Under the pieces are notes generated by a model. It made no database searches. It had not been told where the DNA came from and was given only the letters and a program-made list of their open reading frames with translations. From contig CAYTLW010000015.1 of assembly GCA_964438735.1 (NCBI GenBank), positions 30,885 to 94,884 on the forward strand: DNA of 64,000 bases, read 5' to 3'. Source of the DNA: CAYTLW01 sp964438735 (lineage in GTDB: Bacteria > Myxococcota_A > UBA9042). Position numbers and translations under genes: made by a program. Numbering within the stretch: position 1 is the first letter of the stretch; each line of letters opens with the position of its first letter. Positions 10,082 through 18,787 of this stretch are shown here, in pieces.

Positions 10082-11374
10082 ATGTACCGCAAGGAAGTGA
10101 ACGCCCAGAGCCCGCTGCGCATCCTCGAAGCGTCGCTGCATGGCGGCCTCGGCCGCGGCAATCTCGGCGTCATCATGGCCCGAGCCGGCGTCGGCAAGAC
10201 CGCCTGCCTGATCCAGTTTGCCCTCGACGACCTGCTGCGCGACCGCAAGGTGCTGCACGTGGCCATCGGCCAGACCATCGACCACGTGCAGGCCTGGTAT
10301 GACGCCCTCTTCGACGATCTGGCCGAGCAGACCGAGCTCGACGATCGCGAGGCAGTGCGCCAGTCCCTGGCACGCAATCGGATGATCCAGACCTACGCCC
10401 CCGGCCCCCTGGATCCGGCCGCTCTGGACACCCTCATCCAGCGCCTGGCCCAGCATGTCGGCTTCCTGCCCGACGCCATCCTCATCGATGACCATGACTG
10501 GCAGGGCCAGCGTGGCGGCAACCGCGAGCTCGTCAGCGGCTACAAGGCCATCGCCGAGCGCGTCGAGGCCGAGCTGTGGATGACCGCCCAGACCCACCGC
10601 GAGCAGACCGGCCCGCGGCCGTCGGACATCTCGCTGCCTTGCGAGCGCTGCGCCGATCTCATCGACGTGGCCCTCTTCCTGGAGCCTGACCGCACCCACG
10701 TGCATATCGTGCTGCTCAAGGATCACGACAACACGAGCCCCATCGAGATGCGCCTCTGCCTGCACGCGGACACGTTGCGCATCACCCGCGACGAGGTCTC
10801 CGATCTCGCCGTGCGCATCCCCGGCGCCGCCTCCAGCCTGCTCTCCGGCGGCGCACCAGGCGCCGAAGAGGCGTTCGGTGCCCAGGCCCAGCGCTGGGGC
10901 CTGCGCGAGATCAACTTCAGCTTCGCCGGCAAGGTCACCACCCGCCAGCGCGGCATCCGCATGCTCAGCGACGCCGAGCTCAGCCGCGGCCGGGTCAGCG
11001 ATGCCTGGCTGCAGGCCCACCTGCGCGCCGACCTGGCCAAGAGCACCCATCCCGAGCACCTGCGCCGCGTCCTGGAGAGCATCTGGCACCAGGTCAACCC
11101 GGCTGGCGAGGTCTTCGTCGTCGGCACGTTACGTCAGGATGGCAGCGTCAGCGGCGGCACGGGCTGGGCCGTTGAGCTGGCCCGCCACTGGCGCAAGGGA
11201 GTCTGCGTCTACGACCAGGAGCAGGAGGGCTGGTTCACCCCCGGTCCCGCAGGCTGGCAGCCCGTCGCCCCGCCGACGATCCGCCGTTCCCGCTTCACCG
11301 GCACCGGCACCCGGCACCTGAACGCCGCCGGCGAGGCCGCGATCGTGGACCTATTCGAACGCTCGTTTGGCTGA
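10082..11374 (+). CDS. RecA/DnaB-fold P-loop ATPase with SLOG-like C-terminus
   Basis: A 430-residue two-part protein. Residues about 5-240 have a P-loop (ARAGVGKTA, residues 33-41), a Walker B-like ILIDDHD near 137, and a TAQTHREQTG segment near 173. This pattern is typical of the DnaB/KaiC branch of RecA-fold ATPases. The C-terminal 130 residues contain GGTGWAVELA, VCVYDQEQ and GTGTRHLNAAGEAAI. These resemble Rossmann-like SLOG-type nucleotide-binding domains. That second assignment is tentative and from memory. The gene starts 46 bases after the EF-G stop with GGAG before the ATG, so the two are probably co-transcribed. No helicase-loading or DNA-binding region is evident. Function unknown. 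Confidence 0.82.
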   Translation: MYRKEVNAQSPLRILEASLHGGLGRGNLGVIMARAGVGKTACLIQFALDDLLRDRKVLHVAIGQTIDHVQAWYDALFDDLAEQTELDDREAVRQSLARNRMIQTYAPGPLDPAALDTLIQRLAQHVGFLPDAILIDDHDWQGQRGGNRELVSGYKAIAERVEAELWMTAQTHREQTGPRPSDISLPCERCADLIDVALFLEPDRTHVHIVLLKDHDNTSPIEMRLCLHADTLRITRDEVSDLAVRIPGAASSLLSGGAPGAEEAFGAQAQRWGLREINFSFAGKVTTRQRGIRMLSDAELSRGRVSDAWLQAHLRADLAKSTHPEHLRRVLESIWHQVNPAGEVFVVGTLRQDGSVSGGTGWAVELARHWRKGVCVYDQEQEGWFTPGPAGWQPVAPPTIRRSRFTGTGTRHLNAAGEAAIVDLFERSFG

Positions 11375-11452
11375 GTCGGCGTAGATTCACCACGACCCCA
11401 ACCCTGTGCTACGTTCCGCCCTCGACCGCCCTGTCGCGGTCCAGGAGGGAGC

Positions 11453-12148
11453 ATGTTCATTCGTGTCTTCGCGTCCGCGCTGCTGGCGATCGCGCTCGCT
11501 GCGCCTGCCGCTTTCGGCCAGGAACCCATTCATGGCGAGCTGCCCTCCGTAGAGCAGCCCCCGGCAGCTGACGATTCGGCCGACCAGGACGGACCGCCCG
11601 GCTAGTGGGCCGTGGACGTGGCCCTGCTCGGCCCGCACAGCCTCATCAGCGGCAGCGTGGTCATGCGCCCCTTCCCAGGGGTCGAGGGCATGCTGACCGT
11701 CGGCACTCAGAGCGCCGAGTTCTCAGAGAGCGAAGGCGGCACGACCGCGTCAGCCAAGGCCAGCATCAACGTCTTCGCCCTGCGCGGCCGCTACCTGCCC
11801 TTCCGCAACCACCTCGCGCTGGAGGCAGGCTTCGCAGTCTCCAGCATCTCCCTGAGCGCCTCCGGCGACAACGTCCTCGGTGACAGCATCAACTACGAAC
11901 GCGCCAACTTCGTGCCAGCGGTCCTCGCCGGCGGCGGCTACGCCCTGCGTACCGACATGGGATTTCGACTCAACATCCTGATCGGCTGGATGAAATACAT
12001 CGCCTCCATGGGCAATTCGACAATCAAGACGACAGGCAACTTCGACCAGCAAGACAGAGACCAGTTGCAGAAGGATCTCGACTCCACCAGCGATGAGCTG
12101 GTCAAAGGCACGGTGTATCTCGAGTTGGGTGTGGGCTGGGCGTTCTGA
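11453..12148 (+). pseudogene. Small exported barrel-like protein split by in-frame TAG
   Basis: The ATG at 11453 has a good AGGAGGG site upstream and opens a signal peptide (about 24 residues, cleavage near AFGQE) plus a short acidic linker. TAG at 11603-11605 stops it after 50 codons. The same frame then continues open for 181 codons to 12148. That part alternates hydrophobic and polar residues with aromatic ends (VFALRGRYLPFR, GTVYLELGVGWAF), like small outer-membrane beta-barrels. The second part alone (a GTG at 11612 is possible) would lack an export signal, so the pieces clearly belong together. It could be a nonsense mutation, a sequencing error or readthrough. Family not identified. 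Confidence 0.7.
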
Positions 12149-12172
12149 CCCCGACTGGCCAGGCGTCAACAC

Positions 12173-12247
12173 TTGACACCTTTCCTGTCGATCGTACCAC
12201 CGAAAGCCATCGCCAGAGAGGGTCAGGTATTGACACCTGACACCTTT
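12173..12247. repeat. REP-like TTGACACCT repeats and hairpin
   Basis: TTGACACCT occurs at 12173-12181 and 12230-12238, and CTGACACCT at 12237-12245. The segment 12222-12241 forms a 7-bp stem (GTCAGGT/ACCTGAC) with a 6-base loop. It lies between convergent genes, so it may act as a bidirectional terminator or be a REP-type mobile palindrome. Confidence 0.5.
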
Positions 12248-12253
12248 GAGCGA

Positions 12254-13183
12254 CTACTCCTTCACCAGGAGTTCCGCCCCATTCGCTCGCGGTGTCGCCG
12301 TCCTGACCACGCAGCCGATGCCCGCTGCCGCAAACGCTGAAGACATGGCCGCGCCAACGGCATCGCCAATGTCGTCACCGCGGTCCACATAGGCGATCAC
12401 CGTCGCCCCGGCACCCGACAACACCGTCGCCAGAGCTCCTGCGTCCTGAGCTGATTGCACCACAGTATCGAATCCCGGGATGCCCGCCGTACGGACGTGC
12501 TGATGGATGCGATCGCGCATCGCCACCCGCAGCAGGTCCAACCGCCCGTGGCAGAGCGCCGCCACCAGCAGACCGGTATGGGACAGATTGAACACCGCGT
12601 CGGTCATGGACACCCGGTCGGGCAGGGCGGCGCGCAGCTCGTTGGTGCTCTGCTGCATGGCCGGAGTCGCCAGAACACAAGCCAACTCCGTCGGAGGGGC
12701 CAGCTGCATGGAGTGCACTTGCCCATCGGCCGTTGCCGCCACGACCAGGCCGCCCAACGTGCAGGGCGCGGCGTTGTCCGGATGCCCTTCGGTCTCCGTG
12801 GCGAAGGCCAGGATGCGCTGGCGGATCTCCGGCTCGTCGGTGGGCAGTCCCATCATGCCGCAGGCCAGCAACGTGCCCCCCACGGTGGCCGTGGCCGAGC
12901 TGCCCAACCCGCCGGAGACCGGCACGTTGCCCTGCAGCACGAAGCGCAGGCCGTCGGGCGCGCGCTGCCCATGGGCCTCGCAGAAGCGTTGCAGGGTGCG
13001 CACCACCAGGTTCTGCGGGCCGGCCGGCAACAGGTCGGCGCCCTCGCCTTCGAGGCGCACCTCGATGTGGTCACCGACCGCCTCGCAACGGAACTCGTTG
13101 CACAGGTTCAGGGCCATGCCCAGGCTGTCAAAACCGGGGCCTAGATTCGAGGTCGTAGCGGGCACCAGGGCGGTGAACTGCAT
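12254..13183 (-). CDS. thrB: Homoserine kinase
   Basis: A 309-residue GHMP-family kinase that phosphorylates homoserine to O-phosphohomoserine, the second-to-last step of threonine synthesis. The N-terminus reads ALVPATTSNLGPGFDSLG, typical of ThrB. The ATP-binding GHMP motif PVSGGLGSSATA is at residues 88-99. The substrate-loop segment ETEGHPDNAAP is present, and the C-terminal motif LSGAGATVIAY is intact. The chosen ATG has GGGAGG seven bases upstream. A longer open frame to 13288 overlaps hom and has no family similarity. It lies 25 bases downstream of hom in the same direction, as expected for a threonine operon. Confidence 0.95.
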   Translation of the reverse strand: MQFTALVPATTSNLGPGFDSLGMALNLCNEFRCEAVGDHIEVRLEGEGADLLPAGPQNLVVRTLQRFCEAHGQRAPDGLRFVLQGNVPVSGGLGSSATATVGGTLLACGMMGLPTDEPEIRQRILAFATETEGHPDNAAPCTLGGLVVAATADGQVHSMQLAPPTELACVLATPAMQQSTNELRAALPDRVSMTDAVFNLSHTGLLVAALCHGRLDLLRVAMRDRIHQHVRTAGIPGFDTVVQSAQDAGALATVLSGAGATVIAYVDRGDDIGDAVGAAMSSAFAAAGIGCVVRTATPRANGAELLVKE

Positions 13184-13208
13184 GGTTGCCTCCCGGTTTG
13201 GCGGGCGT

Positions 13209-14498
13209 TCAGCCCATGAGTCGGATGACGCTGGCCACCTCGCGCACCATATCGAGGGTGCCGATGGCCTGCAGGGCGGCGCGCACATCGCCTTCGCGCG
13301 ATTCGTGGGTGACGAAGACCAGGTCCACCGGGTCGGCGTCGCGCCCTTTCTGGATGCAGGTCTCGATGCTCACCGATCGGTCGGCGAAAGCGCCGGCGAT
13401 GGATGCCAGCACGCCGGGTCGGTCGGCGACGCGACAAGAGATGTAGAAGCGACCGGTCGAGTCCGCAGCGGGCACCACCTGCAACGCGCCCTGGCTGCCC
13501 GGCGCCCACGCGCTGGTGCCCCGGCGCAGGTCGCGGCAGGCGTCGACCAGGTCGGCTACCACGGCGCTGGCCGTGGGCATCATGCCGGCACCCTGACCGT
13601 AGAACATCAACTCGCCCGCTGCATCGCCACGCACAAAGACCGCGTTGAACGCGCCGTGCACCGCGGCGAGGGGATGGCCTGCCGGCACCATGGCCGGATG
13701 AACTCGCAGCTCGGCACCCGACCCCGACGGCCGGGCCACCGCCAGCAGCTTGATGACCATGCCCAGTTCGCGGGCCATGGCGATATCGGCGGCGCGCACG
13801 CCGGTGATGCCCTCGCAATGGATCTGGCCGACGTCCACATGACTGTCGAAGGCCAGGCCTGCCAGCAGGGCCAGCTTGAATGCGCTGTCCTCGCCGCCCA
13901 CATCCGAGGTCGGATCGGCCTCGGCATAACCCAGCCGCTGGGCGTCGGCCAGGGCGTCGGAGAACGCCGCGCCACCGCTACTCATCTCGCTCAGAATGTA
14001 GTTGCAGGTGCCATTGACGATGCCCAGAAGGGCCTCCACGTGGTTGCCAGCCAGCGACTCGCGCACCGCCTTGACGATGGGGATGGCGCCGGCTGCCGCG
14101 GCTTCATAGTGCAAGCTGCCGCCGCCTTCGCGGGCCGCGGCCATCAGCTCGGGCCCATGACTGGCGACCAGCGCCTTGTTGGCCGTGACCACCCGGCGGC
14201 CCCCACGCAGCGCCTGCAGGACCAGGCTGCGTGCCGGCTCGATGCCGCCCATGACTTCGACCACGACGTTAACGGACGGATCGTTGACCACAGCGTCGCC
14301 ATCAGTAGTCAACAGCTCGCGGGCGACCACAGCGGCGCGGGCCTTGTCCAGGTCGCGCACAAGCGCCCGGCGCAACTGAATGGCGCCGCCCGCCCGCTCG
14401 CTCAACATGGCCGCGCCCTCGCCGAGGATCCGGGCCACGCCACCGCCGACCGTGCCCAGGCCCAGCATGCCGACTCCGATGGTGCTCTCAGAACTCAT
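13209..14498 (-). CDS. hom: Homoserine dehydrogenase with ACT domain
   Basis: A 429-residue NAD(P)-dependent enzyme that reduces aspartate semialdehyde to homoserine, the branch point to threonine and methionine. The Rossmann motif GLGTVGGG is at residues 13-20. VTANKALVASHG and the catalytic-domain signature LGYAEADPTSDVGGEDSAFKL are present. A C-terminal ACT domain (about 350-429, starting DRPGVLASIA) is the usual site of threonine feedback inhibition. The start at 14498 overlaps the stop of the upstream cupin gene as ATGA, with AGGTGG upstream, so translation is probably coupled. An earlier start five codons upstream is possible. No aspartokinase domain is fused. Confidence 0.96.
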   Translation of the reverse strand: MSSESTIGVGMLGLGTVGGGVARILGEGAAMLSERAGGAIQLRRALVRDLDKARAAVVARELLTTDGDAVVNDPSVNVVVEVMGGIEPARSLVLQALRGGRRVVTANKALVASHGPELMAAAREGGGSLHYEAAAAGAIPIVKAVRESLAGNHVEALLGIVNGTCNYILSEMSSGGAAFSDALADAQRLGYAEADPTSDVGGEDSAFKLALLAGLAFDSHVDVGQIHCEGITGVRAADIAMARELGMVIKLLAVARPSGSGAELRVHPAMVPAGHPLAAVHGAFNAVFVRGDAAGELMFYGQGAGMMPTASAVVADLVDACRDLRRGTSAWAPGSQGALQVVPAADSTGRFYISCRVADRPGVLASIAGAFADRSVSIETCIQKGRDADPVDLVFVTHESREGDVRAALQAIGTLDMVREVASVIRLMG

Positions 14499-14968
14499 GG
14501 AACCACCTGCCACTTGCTGTACTTATCCGCCGGCCCGGGGCCGGCGAAGACCTGTAGCGCGACCATGCGCTCGGGCCCGTTGACATAGCTCACCTCGGCC
14601 CCCGCCGGCATGTAGACCGTGGTGCCGGCCTTGAGGTCGTGGGCCTTGCCGTCGACCGTCAGCGTGCCGCTTCCGCGCAATACGTGGATGTACTCCTCGG
14701 TGGGATCGCGATGCTGGGGCACCTTGAAGCCCGCCACCAGCTCGAGTCGGCCGACAAACGCGTTGACCCCGCGCGCGAGCTGCCAGACCTCGGCCTTGCC
14801 GTTGGCCACCTGGCGGTGCTCGGCTTTGTCCATATGGATGATCGTCGCGGCGGCCGCGGCAGGCGCGGGTTTGACCGCCGGTGCGGCCGCGTCCTGGGCG
14901 ACGGTGTGGGCGACGGTGCCCGCACAGGCACCGAGTACAAAGGCGACGACGATGGCGAGGGGACGCAT
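14495..14968 (-). CDS. Cupin-domain lipoprotein
   Basis: A 157-residue protein with a signal peptide and lipobox-like LGAC (Cys14), an Ala/Pro-rich linker, and a single cupin barrel over about residues 60-150. The first cupin motif is KVPQHRDPTEEYIHVLRGSG, with candidate metal ligands His, Glu and His. The second reads VYMPAGAEVSYVNG, where the usual second-motif His is not obvious, so metal binding may be incomplete. The function cannot be assigned. It is unusual to see an envelope cupin translationally coupled (ATGA) to the cytosolic homoserine dehydrogenase. The start was chosen because it gives the signal peptide; the frame upstream has no family similarity. Confidence 0.8.
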   Translation of the reverse strand: MRPLAIVVAFVLGACAGTVAHTVAQDAAAPAVKPAPAAAAATIIHMDKAEHRQVANGKAEVWQLARGVNAFVGRLELVAGFKVPQHRDPTEEYIHVLRGSGTLTVDGKAHDLKAGTTVYMPAGAEVSYVNGPERMVALQVFAGPGPADKYSKWQVVP

Positions 14969-15045
14969 GGAGGACTCCGGGTGCGGGTTCGAGCGTCGGA
15001 ACCTACACCCAAAACAGGGCCCGGGCCAGCGTCCTGCCAGCCGAC

Positions 15046-16221
15046 TCAGCGCCGTTGTGAGAAGCGCAACTTCACCACCGCGGAGGTGCGGGAGCCGTCC
15101 TTCGGCACCGGGAAGCGCCAGCGGCGCATCTTCGCCGCCACGCACTTGCCCACCGACTTGTCGGCGATGGTGTTCTTGAGAATCTGGACAGCCACAACCC
15201 GTCCTTGGTCGATGACCAGCTTGACGGCGACCATTCCGGATAGCTTGGGATTCTTGCGCAGGGCCCGCTCGTAGCAGTAGGCGACCGCCCGCTGCCGCCG
15301 CTGCACGACCCTGGCCACCAGCGACTTGCTCAACCCGCCACGGCCCATGTCGATGTCGAAGATGACCCGCGCCCGGGCGGCTCGCTCGGCCTTCTTCATT
15401 CGCAAGCCCGATGCGCCGGCACCGGCCTTGCCCAGCCCGCCGATGCCGCGTCCGCTGCCCGCACGACCAGACCTGGCCACGCCGCCAGTGCCCTTGAACG
15501 CGTCCTCCAGCGAGCCGCCGCCTTCCTTGAAGACATCGGACACAACGCCGCCCTTGCCGCTCGTGCCAAGCACCTTCATCACCGACTTTGTCTTGAGCTG
15601 CTTCTCGATCGCGGCTCGGCGGGCCCGCTTCGCAGCGTCGTCTTGGCCTGACTTCCTGGCTTTCTTGGCCGCCTTGGCGACCTTCGGTTCCGGCGTGAAC
15701 GCTTGCTCCTCATCGCCCGGACTGGCGCCCGGCGGGGCACGTGTGGCCGACTCCTCGGAGGTGGCCGCCTCCTGTTCGGAATGCCTGCCTGCGGCCACGG
15801 TGTGGTCCTTCTTCAGCGCCGCCGCCAGCAGGGGCGCGCTGCCCTTCCTGGCTCGCCAGGCGGCGCTCTTGTCCACGCGCTTGCTTCGACCGCCCATGAG
15901 CGACCAGACCGCCTCGTTGTGGAACAGGGCGATGGTGACGCTGGCTTCCGCTGCCGTGCTGACGGTGTCGTCGGCGAAGATGGGGTCCGCCTTCTTCAGC
16001 AACCGCTCGGCCTTTGCCGGTCGCTGCGCCGTCACCTTGCCGCTGATCGCGCGCACCTCACCCGCCGGGGCTGGCCTGGCCTCCACTCCCGGCTCGGGCG
16101 CGGGCGGTCCGGAGGACTTGTCCTCTTTGCAGCCGAAGGCAAGGACCACCAGCAAAAGCGCAAGACCGACCGCGCTGACAGTTCGGGCGCGGCGGTGGAT
16201 GACGGATGCGTGGGACATCAT
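15046..16221 (-). CDS. FecR-like / AgmX-PglI C-terminal domain lipoprotein
   Basis: A 391-residue envelope lipoprotein (lipobox LAFGC, Cys31). Residues about 50-125 resemble the FecR domain: GKVTAQRP, an ADD-V-ST pattern and a run of alternating hydrophobics. A Lys/Ala-rich coiled or disordered middle and a Gly-rich stretch (about 245-290) follow. The C-terminal 95 residues match the TonB-like AgmX/PglI C-terminal domain: YCYERALRKNPKLSG, VAVKLVIDQGRV and MRRWRFPVPKDG. That domain is typical of Myxococcota gliding and envelope proteins and probably contacts partner proteins in the periplasm. The tandem ATG at 16221/16218 has AGGAGA upstream. Confidence 0.85.
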   Translation of the reverse strand: MMSHASVIHRRARTVSAVGLALLLVVLAFGCKEDKSSGPPAPEPGVEARPAPAGEVRAISGKVTAQRPAKAERLLKKADPIFADDTVSTAAEASVTIALFHNEAVWSLMGGRSKRVDKSAAWRARKGSAPLLAAALKKDHTVAAGRHSEQEAATSEESATRAPPGASPGDEEQAFTPEPKVAKAAKKARKSGQDDAAKRARRAAIEKQLKTKSVMKVLGTSGKGGVVSDVFKEGGGSLEDAFKGTGGVARSGRAGSGRGIGGLGKAGAGASGLRMKKAERAARARVIFDIDMGRGGLSKSLVARVVQRRQRAVAYCYERALRKNPKLSGMVAVKLVIDQGRVVAVQILKNTIADKSVGKCVAAKMRRWRFPVPKDGSRTSAVVKLRFSQRR

Positions 16222-16277
16222 CTGGCTCTCCTGGTGGGCATGGACGCGCCACGTCGCATTTCGATCCGTGTCAAAGC

Positions 16278-17195
16278 CTATGGTGGCAGGAAGCTGCAGT
16301 AGCCCGCCTTGCCGTAGCACTTGCCCTTGACGCAATGGCCGCCCGGGCACTTGGCGCTGGTCTGGCAGTTTTGCCGCAGGCAGCCGCCGGCGTCGCACTT
16401 GAACAGGGCGGGGCAGTCCGATGCCGCGTTGCACGGCTTGGCGATGCAGTGGTGGTTGCCGCCGCAGATCTGCCACGGGCCGGCGCAATCGCCGTCGGCC
16501 GTGCAGCCGCTGTGGCAGAGCTTCTCGCCGCTGCAGGTGCAGTCACTCTTCTTGTAGAGGCAGATCTTGGGTTTGCCGCCCACCGCCGGGCAGTCGGCAT
16601 CTGATTGGCAAGCATTGGGCGGCTTCTGACACATGCCGCAGCCGATGGACTCGCCTGGCAGGAAGCACATCTTGCCGCCGGTGCAGGGCTGCTCCATGGT
16701 GCAGCCGTTGGCGCCGACACCGCTGTCCTTGGGTCCGGCGTCCTTCGGCCCGCTGTCCACCTTTCCGCTGTCCTTGGGGCCGGTGTCGACCGCACCTGCA
16801 TCCACGGGGCCGCTGTCGGTGGGGCCTGCGTCGATCACCACGCTGTCGGTAGGGCCGGCGTCGACCGGACCAGAATCGACGGCGCCGATATCCAGGGAGC
16901 CGGCGTCCTTGGGGCCACCCGCGTCCGTGGACACGACGTCCGACGGCGTGGCGGCGTCCACCGCCGCCACATCCTTCGAAGAACCGTCCACACCAGCCGA
17001 ATCGGACACGACGCCCGAGTCGACCAGGCCGCCGTCTGATGTCACGGCGGTATCGGTCGGGGCGCTGTCGGCGGCCGCGTCACCGCCTCCGGCCGTGTCC
17101 GCTGCGTCGTTCGGCGTGCCGGGTGATGGCTGGCCCGACGTGCCGCAGGCAAAGAAGAGCGGCAGGAGCCACAAGAGAGGGGCCGTCCGTGTCAT
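16278..17195 (-). CDS. Asp/Gly-rich linker, Cys-rich lipoprotein
   Basis: A 305-residue lipoprotein (lipobox FFAC, Cys17). Residues 20-160 are an extended linker of repeated DAG, DSG and DTG tripeptides. The C-terminal 145 residues hold about two dozen cysteines in CxxDxDC and CGxCQ-like spacings, such as CQSDADCPAVGG and CTADGDCAGPW. The domain is probably disulfide-rich, extracellular and displayed away from the membrane. No enzymatic motif is visible. AAGGAG precedes the ATG. The gene is 56 bases upstream of the FecR/AgmX gene and may be co-transcribed. It belongs with the other short cysteine-module lipoproteins here, but its spacing differs from the CDDGxxCT repeat of the giant proteins. 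Confidence 0.82.
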   Translation of the reverse strand: MTRTAPLLWLLPLFFACGTSGQPSPGTPNDAADTAGGGDAAADSAPTDTAVTSDGGLVDSGVVSDSAGVDGSSKDVAAVDAATPSDVVSTDAGGPKDAGSLDIGAVDSGPVDAGPTDSVVIDAGPTDSGPVDAGAVDTGPKDSGKVDSGPKDAGPKDSGVGANGCTMEQPCTGGKMCFLPGESIGCGMCQKPPNACQSDADCPAVGGKPKICLYKKSDCTCSGEKLCHSGCTADGDCAGPWQICGGNHHCIAKPCNAASDCPALFKCDAGGCLRQNCQTSAKCPGGHCVKGKCYGKAGYCSFLPP

Positions 17196-17236
17196 CTTGG
17201 GACTCCTTGACGCATGGACGACGCCAACTGTCGGCT

Positions 17237-18757
17237 TCAGGCGCCGCTGGAATCGGCGGCCGGCCTGCGCGGGCCGGTGGTTCGCCTGCCGCGTGGTGCC
17301 AGAACGATGGCCACGAAGCGGTTGCCGCCCTGGCCACGGGCCCTGTCGAGGGCCTCGTGCGCGGCCCGCAGCGTGTCGCCGGGGGCCATCGTGGCCTCCG
17401 GCTGTATCGTCGCCACGCCAGCGCTGACCGTCAGCGGTCGGCTGCCATCGCCCGGGATGTGAGTGATGCCCAGGTCCGACACGGCCCGCACCGATCTTTC
17501 GGCCAGGGCACGTGCGCTGGCGGCATCACCGCCGTCGATCGCGACCACGAAGCTGTCGCCATCCATGCGCGCCACGGCGTCACCATCACCGGCCTGCTCG
17601 GCCAGCACGGCGGCGACCTGGCGCAGGCAGGCATCGCCCCCCGCGTGTCCGCGCTCGGCGTTGTACGCGCCGAAGTTGTCGATATCGAACACCGCGATGG
17701 ACATCTGGCGGCTGTCCCGGGCGGCCTCCAGCCAGTGAGACTCCATCCATTTGCTGAACCACGCCCGACCGCCCAGACCGGTCAAACCGTCCTGGCCAGC
17801 CCGCCGGCCCAGCTCGTCACGCGCGCTCTTGAGTTGTCTGCGCGCGTCTCGCAGTCCCTCCTCGGCGCGCCGTCGACCCTGGAACTCGTTGCGCAGGGTG
17901 ACCATCTGCAGCAGGTGCGCATGCAGCACGCGGCCGACCAGCATGCCGAGCAGCAGCACGATGCCGAATGCCCAGTGCAGCGCAAAAGCGTAGGCTTCGT
18001 GTCGTGCCGCCACGCGCAGGACCCAGTGGGTGACCGCGCTGTCGATGCGTACCTCGACCGGCTCCTGGAGGGCCTCTTCGTGGGAGCGCGCGACGACCGT
18101 CACGTGCCCCTGCTCGGCAAATGTCTCGCTCAATTCGTAGGCATGACCGCGATCGGGCAGTCGGTTCAGGCGGGTCGCCTTGAGGAATGAGTCCAATTCG
18201 ACGCGCGCCAACGCGAAGCCTCTGAATTCGACTCCGTCGCGCGCCCCGGGGTGACGTATGGGAGCGATGGCGATGAGCCCTGGGCGCCCCGCTGTGTCGT
18301 TGACGGGCCCGCTGATGATGGTGCGCCTGGCCGCGATGGCGCGTTTGGTCAGCCCGCCCAGTGTCTTGTGGGTCGGAAGTTCGGCGCCCAGCAGCGCCTT
18401 CTGAGCACCTGCGGGGTAGATGGCTCTAACGGTGCCACCCGGCGCCCACGCCAGCGCGCTGACGCCGCCGATGCCGCCGAAGATGGTGCTCGCTGCGTGA
18501 TTGAAGCGCGCCGCATCGGCCGCCTCCGCACCGCCAATGGCCGCCGCCAGGGCGGTGGTCGAGGCGTTTGCGCGGCCCAGCTGATCCAACACCAGCTGAC
18601 CGTGCGCCGCAGCGATCTCAGACTGTGCGTCCCGTTCACCGTCGCGGATCTGAGCCTCGACCAACCAGGCGACCGCTGCACCGAGCGCGACGAAGACCAG
18701 CAGCCCTGCCACCGCCAGGACAGCCGCACTCCGCTCAGTCAGCAATTGTCGCGTCAT
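17237..18757 (-). CDS. CHASE-like sensor with degenerate GGDEF domain
   Basis: A 506-residue membrane protein. Helix 1 (about 12-33) and helix 2 (about 277-297) flank a periplasmic region that looks like a CHASE-type sensor. A coiled-coil stretch (about 300-335) leads to a GGDEF domain (about 340-490). The DIDNFGAYNAERGHAGGD segment is well kept, but the active-site motif is DGDSF (encoded at 17549-17563) instead of GG[D/E]EF. Diguanylate cyclase activity is therefore doubtful, and it may bind GTP or c-di-GMP as a receptor. The final 20 residues are a basic tail. GGGA precedes the ATG. The gene lies 30 bases downstream of the activase gene, on the same strand. Confidence 0.88.
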   Translation of the reverse strand: MTRQLLTERSAAVLAVAGLLVFVALGAAVAWLVEAQIRDGERDAQSEIAAAHGQLVLDQLGRANASTTALAAAIGGAEAADAARFNHAASTIFGGIGGVSALAWAPGGTVRAIYPAGAQKALLGAELPTHKTLGGLTKRAIAARRTIISGPVNDTAGRPGLIAIAPIRHPGARDGVEFRGFALARVELDSFLKATRLNRLPDRGHAYELSETFAEQGHVTVVARSHEEALQEPVEVRIDSAVTHWVLRVAARHEAYAFALHWAFGIVLLLGMLVGRVLHAHLLQMVTLRNEFQGRRRAEEGLRDARRQLKSARDELGRRAGQDGLTGLGGRAWFSKWMESHWLEAARDSRQMSIAVFDIDNFGAYNAERGHAGGDACLRQVAAVLAEQAGDGDAVARMDGDSFVVAIDGGDAASARALAERSVRAVSDLGITHIPGDGSRPLTVSAGVATIQPEATMAPGDTLRAAHEALDRARGQGGNRFVAIVLAPRGRRTTGPRRPAADSSGA

Positions 18758-18787
18758 GAATCGTCCCGGCCGAGCCGCCGGGAGCCA

